Below, piece by piece: positions 57,421-64,000 of a DNA stretch of 64,000 bases. This DNA comes from Geosiphon pyriformis (taxonomy: Eukaryota > Glomeromycota > Glomeromycetes > Archaeosporales > Geosiphonaceae), in NCBI GenBank assembly GCA_016748015.1, contig JAAOMT010000349.1, forward strand, positions 64,812 through 128,811. Direction: 5' to 3'. A program made the position numbers and the translations under genes. Within the stretch, counting starts at the first letter, position 1. Each line of letters begins with the position of its first letter. The notes below the pieces were generated by a model. The model saw nothing but the letters and a program-made list of their open reading frames with translations, had not been told where the DNA came from and searched no databases.

Positions 57421-58122
57421 TCAAATTGAACAATCCAAAAGAGTATATAAAGACACAATATATGCGACAAAAGCAACAAAGAAAAATAGAAATACCAAAT
57501 CATATTCACACTTTAGCTTAACAATTGTTTCAGGCTTTAAGTTAACAGCAAGAAAACATAGAAATTATTATCAACAATCAAACAATCTGTTATCAAAACA
57601 CTAAACAAAAAAAGAAAAGTACATTATACTAGTAACCACAGAAACAATCAATAAATTGGTCAGATAAAATAGTAAAAAAAGTAAAGAACACTTTTAGAAA
57701 GATAACCATCACAGTTCCAACAAAAAAACTGTCAAAAGAAAACTGGAACCAATGGATAAACCAACTTCCAATACCATACTGCTACTACCAATTGGGACGA
57801 AAAATAGATATTCAGAAGTTATATCTTAACAAATCCAAGAGAATCTTTAACCAAGAGATAATCTAGAATATTGAAGACATTATTGGAAAGAAAATAAACT
57901 TAACACTATACATTAAGACCATTTATCGACTACACATTATATTTCAAAACTACTCAGAAGTATTGTTACATTCTAACATAGAAACAATAATCATTAACCA
58001 ATAGGGAAAAATAAATAATTCACAAATTAAGAAAATAAAAAGTAGAATGGAACAGATGCTACTTAAAAAAAAAGTATTTAACATAATTCAAAATGAGAAT
58101 TTTGACAAAGCTCAATATTAAA
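57421..58122 (+). pseudogene. Element C ORF3 (unknown protein after integrase)
   Basis: After a poorly defined stretch, 57660-58122 reads with few stops as a Lys/Ile/Asn-rich protein: KKLSKENWNQWINQLPIPYC, YYQLGRKIDIQKLYLNKSKR, NIEDIIGKKINLTLYIKTIY, HSNIETIIINQ and KSRMEQMLLKKKVFNII, ending DKAQY and TAA just before the polypurine tract. Stops are at CAA/CAG-like positions. Same region is conserved in X and D. No known domain, signal or membrane segment recognised. Confidence 0.6.
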
Positions 58123-58134
58123 AGAAGAAGATAA
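58120..58134 (+). promoter_or_regulatory. Polypurine tract of element C
   Basis: AAAAGAAGAAGATAA ending at the LTR start, preceded by AAGCTCAATATT. Confidence 0.65.
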
Positions 58135-58943
58135 TGTTATTTATAAAGAAAAAACAGATATAAAAAATAGTAAGACCAATAAGAGAGTAGTAGTTAACAT
58201 GTGAACACATTGCTTAGCAATGTGGAACAATATTAGAAAATTAGGACATATTGCTTAGCAATATGAACATTGTTTAAAAAATCATAGCACATTACTCAAG
58301 AATGTGAGCAATCTCATAGAACATTAATTATGTATATATAGTGGTAGCATTAGAAGAAAAAAAGACAGATTTCTCAGTTTTAGATTTGATTTAAGCAATC
58401 TTTCCATTCACAAATATCAAAAAATACTTATTTACTATCTTAATCCACTCTTTACTATCAACACTTTATGTTAATAGAAATTGATACTTAACTACACTGG
58501 AACAATAATTCTTGATCATGGCTATTGACAGGATACTAAACTTATAATCATTTTGGCTTATCTCTTTATTTTCTTTAAATTTTTCTTATTTTCTTTTGTT
58601 ATTTCTTTTGTTTTACTAACTTGATTAAAAAGATTTACGTGTAAAGGTACTGATGTCAGAATATAATACTGGTAAAAGACCCAAGAATAAAGGTAAACAC
58701 TCAGAATTGAGGATATCTTACCAAAAGAATTACTGGCCATCACACTGAAAAAGAAATTGATGAAACTGTGGTTTTAGAAAGCTACAAATAAAACAATCAA
58801 TTGAATTTCTGTCTATTATACAAAGGACTTCACAAAAATCTTCAGATCACAATATCTTCAAATATTACCAACTATTTTAATAATTGAGCACCAAGTTATG
58901 GGTTTGTTATTTAACTTAAGATCCCAAATAATCACTTGTAACA
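58135..58943 (+). repeat. LTR1, element X 3' LTR (inversion breakpoint)
   Basis: 809 bp, TGTTA to TAACA, followed by GCAT. Palindromic boxes CACATTGCTTAGCAATGTG (58206-58224), CATATTGCTTAGCAATATG (58247-58265) and CACATTACTCAAGAATGTG (58288-58306), exactly 41 bp apart; TATGTATATATAG at 58329-58341. Under the model it closed element X and was the right arm of the inversion. Confidence 0.85.
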
Positions 58944-58947
58944 GCAT
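58944..58947. other. Target-site duplication of element X, right
   Basis: GCAT, matching 18553-18556. Confidence 0.7.
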
Positions 58948-59565
58948 TAAACACCTTACAAGTACTCATATTAATCTTTATTAATATGCTATTTCATATA
59001 ATTAAAGAGCTGTTTTCAATAAAATTGATAATTTTTTTGAATTATTTAAAGATAATATGATCAAAATTTTAATCAGTTTAAATAATACTGTCTTTTTAAT
59101 TATTATTTTTTTTTAATATCATTCTTAATTATATTAAAGATATGATTAATAATAATAAATCTGATAAAGCATTATAATCTTAATTATATTTATTTAATTA
59201 TTTATTTAATATATTAAATATTAGATCTATTACTTATTGTGATAATTAGGACAACAAAAAAAAAGTTGATTGAATATTACTTTAAAACAAATACAACTAT
59301 AATGCTCTGTACTGTATTGAATTCAAGAAAAAAATTACATTATTTTACAAAAAAAAATTTTCAAATAACAATATTAATAAAATAAAAAAATTGTAAATTA
59401 TTAATTTATTTAAACAGTTTTATTTTTCAATTCTTAGACAATAAATAAATCTTTAAAATACATATTTTTTTTAAAATACAATACACACTGGACATTATAC
59501 TAATATCAAATAACAGTTTTTTGTTAAATAGCAATTTTAATAATACTATAACATTAATTATACAA
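58948..59565. other. AT-rich spacer between X and LINE C
   Basis: AT-rich sequence without a useful reading frame. It runs from the right end of X to the simple-repeat tail of LINE C. No RNA gene or other repeat was recognised. Confidence 0.5.
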
Positions 59566-59590
59566 TTTATTTATTTATTTATTTTTTTAT
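59566..59590 (-). repeat. Simple-repeat tail of LINE C
   Basis: TTTA repeats on the plus strand, read as AAAT-type on the minus strand, right after the LINE C 3' end. Different unit from the TAA-type tail of LINE A. Confidence 0.5.
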
Positions 59591-59730
59591 TAACGTTTAA
59601 TGAGTGAGATCCAAACACTGTCTAGAACAATACATCAAAAAAATAATCTAAACTAGGTGTGAATCATGTGTATTTCCACACGTGACCAGTCATTCAAGCC
59701 AATCAGAACAACATTATATGTCTATGTAAA

Positions 59731-60708
59731 TTACAACAGAATTATCAACACCAGAAAAAACACACACTGTTTACGAAATCCAAAATGAACACCAATAGCT
59801 TCAGCAACACCCAGCAACCTGACTATCCCAGCAGAAAATCTAGAACCCAGACCAGAAATTAGGATATGAATCGACCTGTCTGATAAAATACGGCCATTTT
59901 TCTCTATAAATGCATGATACTTAACACAAACCAACCAAACATCAGTTTTGAAAGCAGTGCCAAGAGACCACACAAATTCAACAACCCTTGAGCAAGCAAG
60001 CTTGGGATCAGAACAAAAGGAAATGGCTTCATAATACCAACCATTAAAAACAAAACCCTTAAATAGGGCCATAGACACAGAGACATCTGAGACACAAGTA
60101 GACAACAACTGCAAAACATCAGAAGAAGAAATAGATAAACCAGAAATCGCACTCCAAGAGCTCACGTGGAAGTCCAAAATTCAGCAACGAGCACTACAAT
60201 TGAATTCACAGATGAAAACATAATCTGACACCTCCACTTTACTGCAATGTAAACATAACACACTAGGATAATGTCTGTTATAGAGATGCTTTCTAACGGC
60301 CACTGGTAGTCAGTGGTGCAGAGCTTTTATAAAATAAGAGTGGATTTTTATCAAAAACTTGCTAGTAAACCCAGAGGCCATGTGCAAGTCAAGATGCCAT
60401 ACAAATAAGAAGCAATGCCAATCAACATCAGAGAGTAAACTGTTTGGCAAGAATTTTGAACCCAATCCAACCTCCCAATGAGCACGATTAATGGAATGAA
60501 AAATATCTTGAACAAAGTGTCTAGAGTTGGCAGAGACAACACCACCATCAGCTACCAAAAAATGTTCATTCAAGCATGGAGGAAGATGCCAGGCAGAAAG
60601 AGAGGCAACATCAGCAATCATATCAGCTTGGTCATTTCCCAGAACTCCGGAGTGGCTCTTCATCTTGTACCAATTCACCCTCAAATTATTACTTTGAATA
60701 ATGTTCAC
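59731..60708 (-). pseudogene. LINE C ORF2, RNase H end and C-terminal domain
   Basis: Piece 60708-60310 has KMKSHSGVLGNDQADMIADV, the last RNase H motif with its Asp, then FVQDIFHSINRAHWEVGLG. A Cys motif follows at about 60230-60280 (CLHCSKVEVSDYVFIC, with the His changed to Tyr compared with LINE A), then a stop. Piece 60177-59731 carries the conserved tail (LLSTCVSDVSVS, GLGSRFSAGIVRLLGVAEA, GVHFGFRKQC). Confidence 0.78.
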
Positions 60709-60732
60709 AATGTGCCAATGTTCAACCCAACA

Positions 60733-61476
60733 CTAATTGCAAAAATCTGGACATATCAAACCAAGTTTCGACTTACATGCATCCAAAACAGATTGACTGT
60801 CAGAAAACAAACGAACAGAACTGGAAGGAGAGACACATTCCAGAGTCAAAGCAATGGCCTGCATCTCAGCCAAAGTTGACGACATCAAGCCCAAAACACT
60901 AACATCCAACCCCAATTCAATGTCTTTAAAAAAAACTCCAGTACTGGCTCTATAGCCAGATGTACCTAAGCCCTTAAAAGACCTATCTGTGTATACTGAA
61001 ATAGCATTAACGACAACAAGGGATAGTTGACTATGAATAAAATTGAAACTTTGAGAAGAGATAATACTAGGAAGACCAATAGCATCCAAGGCAGAAGGAT
61101 GTGGAAGAAAAGACACTACTTTATTGAGAAACATGGTTGAAAGCCGAAACCATTCAAGAATAGGACCGCATGGGTCTAGCCTCTTCCACTGCTTGAAGGT
61201 GAGCCAATCAAAAATAAGACCATGGTGATCACGGATTTGGTTTACAAAGACAATACCATGCCACCAGAGAGAAGGAAGGAACTTGAAAAATTTTGATTTA
61301 CTGAGAATAGCAGACATTGGTACTCCACCACGAGACAGAAAAGAGTTGCCCAAATAACCACCCAAAGATAAACTATTTTCAAGAAGAATGCAAACCAAGC
61401 CCACTAGGAAGTTATTGGAAGGACTAACATGAATGCAAACAGAAAAGCACAAAGGATGAACAGAATGCCAACACAA
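60733..61476 (-). pseudogene. LINE C ORF2, RNase H domain
   Basis: Open 247-residue piece. The first half links RT to RNase H. RNase H then shows VYTDRSFKGLG (usual YTDGS with Gly to Arg), LAEMQAIALTLE (Glu kept) and LFSDSQSVLDACK (Asp kept). The acidic residues needed for metal binding are present. It continues at 60708 after a short disrupted stretch. Confidence 0.8.
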
Positions 61477-61479
61477 AAC

Positions 61480-62934
61480 TTACAAGTCATAAGACCTGTA
61501 AGAGAATAAATGACCCAAAACACCACTAGAGTTTGCAAAACAAATAAGGGATGTCACCTTGCCTTCTGACTGAATTTGAATGAAGAATTTCAAATCATAG
61601 AAAGATGGATGGTGTATTGTATTACCAGGAAAGTCAGATAATAAACCTGATTTTAACTTCAAGCTCTTTCTGATCAAGACATCTCACTTGTGACACACAC
61701 CAACTGGAATAAAATTAAACTGTGTTCTAAAGCTGACTATAAGATACAGAACAGCAGATAGCAAATACAAAAATTGTTTATCAGAGACAGCCTTTTTGAG
61801 CACCATGTTGGAAAAGAAACGAACGTCCAAATGAGTCTTCGCCAGACTGGGCTTTGAGAAACTCTTAGTCAAAAGGAAGATACCCAGATAATAATAGAAC
61901 TCTCCTTTTTTGGCAATGATAATTGGCACCCCACTGATGAAAAAAGAAGGTCTATCAATGTGGCAGTTGATTGAAATAGCCACAGTTTTATTATTGTTAA
62001 TAGAAATGTTATTGATCCGATAAAATTTACTAGCCACATCTAGAATATGCTGAGTAGTAGTTTGACTGCTCTCAACCCAAATCATGTCATCAACAAAAGC
62101 ACCGGCAACAAGAAAAGAAGAAAGACCAGTCCGAGATTCAGCATAACCATTTTTCAATATGTAATGAGACACTAATCTGTATCCACACACACTTTTTTGT
62201 CTCTTGACTTCGCATAAAAGAAGATTATAAAAAATATGTCACAAAAGAGGGGAGAAAACTTTGCCCTAATCCAAACCATTATAGACATAGTAGCCACCAA
62301 TCAAACCGAAATCAGTTATGACCCAATTGGTACAACCTTCATGAATACCCTTAAAGAAATGGATAAAACTGTCACACATTTTGATTCTAACTAGACTCTT
62401 CTTAAGGTGCTCCCAACCAACAGAATCATATGTCTTCCTCATGTTTTGCAAAACTAATCAGAGCTCCCGGTTTTTTTTCAGAGCATCTTTGACTACCAAA
62501 CCTATAGCAAAGATGAGAGACTGCATTGTAGTACCCTTGAGAATAAAAAAATTGTCCCCATAGAGAACGTCAAACTTGTTGCATACCAACAAGATCCTAT
62601 CAGAGAGAATTTTGGAAAGAATTTTGCAAGCTGTCTCAATCAAGGTAATAGGGCAAGTATTTGTAAGGACTCTTTTCCATTCATGTGGTTTAGGAATCAT
62701 TGAGACTCATACCTCCTTCCAAGCACTAGACACTGATTCACTTGAGAGACAGGAATTAATAAGCACTAAGAGCATATCGAGAACAGATTTGTCACAATTT
62801 TTCCACAGTTCATTAGAGATGCCCAAGAGTCCAGCGGCTTTACCATCAAACAGGTCTGAAAACACACTAAACAAATCATTGAAGCTTATACAGCCCATAG
62901 TGTCAGCAAAAGCGTTATCAAAAACATATTCCAA
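61480..62934 (-). pseudogene. LINE C ORF2, reverse transcriptase
   Basis: Pieces 62934-62707, 62700-62458, 62451-62266, 62190-61684 and 61677-61480. Motifs in order: LFDGKAAGLLGISNELWKNC, NTCPITLIETACKILSKILS, YDSVGWEHLKKSL, DFGLIGGYYVYNGLD and AFVDDMIWVESS (catalytic FVDD intact), then NNISINNNKTVAI and the thumb (KKAVSDKQFLYLLSAV). Only a few breaks separate the pieces, so this copy is a good reference for reading LINE A and B. Confidence 0.85.
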
Positions 62935-63324
62935 TGGTTGATATTGACATGATCATTTATTATTAACATCCAGAACTACACCACATTTCTGTGTCCAACC
63001 CTCCATGATCTCATTCACCTTAGATTTAACATGATCAGGCTCCAAAATCATCTCATCCCCAACAACCAGGTGATCCAACACCATCTTGCGAAAAGGTCAT
63101 TCCAGAACACTTCTGATAGTATGGCCTTTGTTTGACTTGAAACTTTCTATCTTTTTATTAATAGCCAACCTGATCTGAAAATCCTCAGTGCATTTTGATT
63201 CCAACAATTTCGATGCATGATAGGATTTCCTGACTTTGAACAGAGCTGAATGGATGCTGTCAAAAGGAGACCCTAAGAAAAAGAGAGACCTCATCACATT
63301 TACATTAACAGAATCAAAAGAATC
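62935..63324 (-). pseudogene. LINE C ORF2, linker between EEP and RT
   Basis: Piece 63297-63097 and neighbours. Lys/Ser-rich sequence (FKVRKSYHASKLLESK), then HLVVGDEMILEPDHVKSKVN-like reading near 63075-63020. The equivalent in LINE A is 5923-5462. No catalytic motif is expected here. Confidence 0.65.
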
Positions 63325-64000
63325 TCAGATATTGAGCAGTAAAACAAACTTATCATAATCAACCAAATGAGAAGCTTTAACCAATTCAGAAACCAGAAGC
63401 TCCAACCTATAGAATCTAGATGAATATTTGGTAAAAACTCCATCATATTTCTTAAACCATTTTTTTTTGAACACCTCATTAGCTAAAAAACACATTGTTC
63501 TACAAATAGCATTCCACATAGCATCTAAGTCCGAGCTTTCATTGGCTTCCAAGAAACCACCAGCAAACATGGCAGTATTTGCCACTGTAGCTTTCTTGAA
63601 CTTTGACCATAAAGTGGCATCAGCATTTTTAAAATTATACTTCCAGCGATTCCTATTGGCCTGCTTGTGAAGCAAACACAGACAAGTGTCTAACAATCCA
63701 CCCAAACTGACTAACACCAAGATAAACTGGTGGTCAGTATCAAAGAATCCACTAACATCCAAGACACTGCAATTCACTATAGCATTGACCAAATTGGGAG
63801 ACACAAACAGATAGTCAATTGTCTTTGCCACACCACGTGAATTACTCCACATTGAAGCTTTCAGAAACACACTGTTGACGAAAAAGTTAACCAGGCCTAA
63901 TGCACCACACTTCTTGAAGCTAGCACTCTTATGAGAACTATCTTCATTGAAGTCACCACCAAAAATTATGAAAGAAGATTCATTCATAGCACCAGCAATC
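63325..64000 (-). pseudogene. LINE C ORF2, EEP endonuclease (C-terminal part)
   Basis: A 220-residue open piece (63987-63325) running off the edge. Motifs: FIIFGGDFNEDSSHKS (EEP D-x-N motif), TIDYLFVSPNL and FDTDHQFILVLV (D-H motif), then a helical linker. The endonuclease nicks the target to prime reverse transcription. The visible catalytic residues are intact. The N-terminal part with the E residue is outside the window. It is followed by an in-frame stop at 63325. Confidence 0.82.

Larger units (their letters stand above)
28167..58134 (+). mobile_element. Element C, Ty3/Gypsy retrotransposon nested in X
   Basis: 5' LTR, gag (split by D at 29613/49433), protease, Cys-rich region, dUTPase, RT, solo LTR3 insertion, RNase H, integrase, ORF3 and polypurine tract, ending at 58134. 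Its original 3' LTR is inferred to be the antisense LTR at 21651-22399, exchanged by the inversion. Coding-dead through stops mostly at former CAA, CAG, CGA and TGG codons. Confidence 0.75.
18557..58943 (+). mobile_element. Element X, outer Ty3/Gypsy retrotransposon with nested insertions
   Basis: The 5' LTR (18557-19347), gag and the first part of protease are in plus sense. The rest of protease through ORF3 is backwards at 28166-22400, and the 3' LTR is at 58135-58943. Outer GCAT duplications match. Removing one ATGG copy and joining 21650 to the complement of 28162 downwards restores a continuous protease reading (KVNG then I). This shows that the inverted pol belongs to X, and that C landed in its protease before an LTR-to-LTR inversion. 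The element is coding-dead through stops. Confidence 0.75.
59566..64000 (-). mobile_element. LINE C, partial (cut by window edge)
   Basis: Minus-strand LINE, better kept than A and B. Visible are the EEP endonuclease C-terminal part, linker, RT, RNase H and C-terminal Cys-rich tail, then a 3' untranslated region that shares CCAGTCATTC with LINE A and an AAAT-type simple tail (59566-59590). ORF1 and the start of ORF2 lie beyond 64000. Catalytic residues of RT and most of RNase H are intact, but frameshifts and stops break ORF2. Confidence 0.88.

Noticed and set aside
18557-58134. A reassigned genetic code (TAA/TAG read as Gln)
   Set aside because: Stops also occur as TGA at Arg and Trp positions, as TAG at Trp positions, and with frameshifts and lost catalytic residues. 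Decay explains all of these; recoding explains only part.

Overview
The window looks like a transposon-dense stretch of an extremely AT-rich fungal genome. The LINE proteins have an RRM plus CCHC ORF1, an EEP/RT/RNase H ORF2 and a Cys-rich tail. These, with the base composition, most resemble arbuscular mycorrhizal fungi (Glomeromycotina). That placement is inference from remembered family features, not from a search. I see no convincing host gene, tRNA, rRNA or CRISPR. Almost all coding sequence belongs to retrotransposons in different states of decay.

Layout. 1-2120: AT-rich DNA without genes. 2125-8830: full-length but heavily decayed LINE A, minus strand. 8831-10811: AT-rich DNA holding one copy of a dispersed repeat (R). 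10812-16200: very decayed LINE B, plus strand, cut off inside RNase H and followed by a second copy of R. 16946-18552: AT-rich DNA with a four-unit tandem repeat of about 114 bp. 18553-58947: one nested block of Ty3/Gypsy elements. 58948-59565: AT-rich spacer. 59566-64000: LINE C, minus strand, better preserved and cut by the window edge.

The Gypsy block can be unpicked from LTR ends and 4-bp target duplications. Outer element X (GCAT duplication at 18553 and 58944) was hit in its protease by element C in antisense (ATGG duplication at 21647, and its complement CCAT at 28163). Element D inserted into the C gag (TCAC at 29610, TTAC at 49433). Element F inserted into the 3' part of D (AAGT at 38050 and 47781). 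A solo LTR of the F family lies in the C RT/RNase H (GCAG at 54788 and 55774). The present order, with the pol of X backwards at 22400-28166, is explained by one inversion of about 36 kb between the C 3' LTR (21651-22399) and the X 3' LTR (58135-58943).

All four Gypsy elements share one layout: Gag with CCHC knuckle, aspartic protease, a Cys-rich zinc-finger-like region, a dUTPase domain, RT, RNase H, integrase, and a further conserved reading frame (here called ORF3) ending at the polypurine tract. F, on the minus strand, is the youngest and keeps CpG sites. X, C and D are CpG-poor and full of stops at former Gln, Arg and Trp codons. The three LTR families carry different short motifs in U3, but each repeats at about 20 or 40 bp just upstream of a TATA box. 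That is the most unusual regulatory pattern here.
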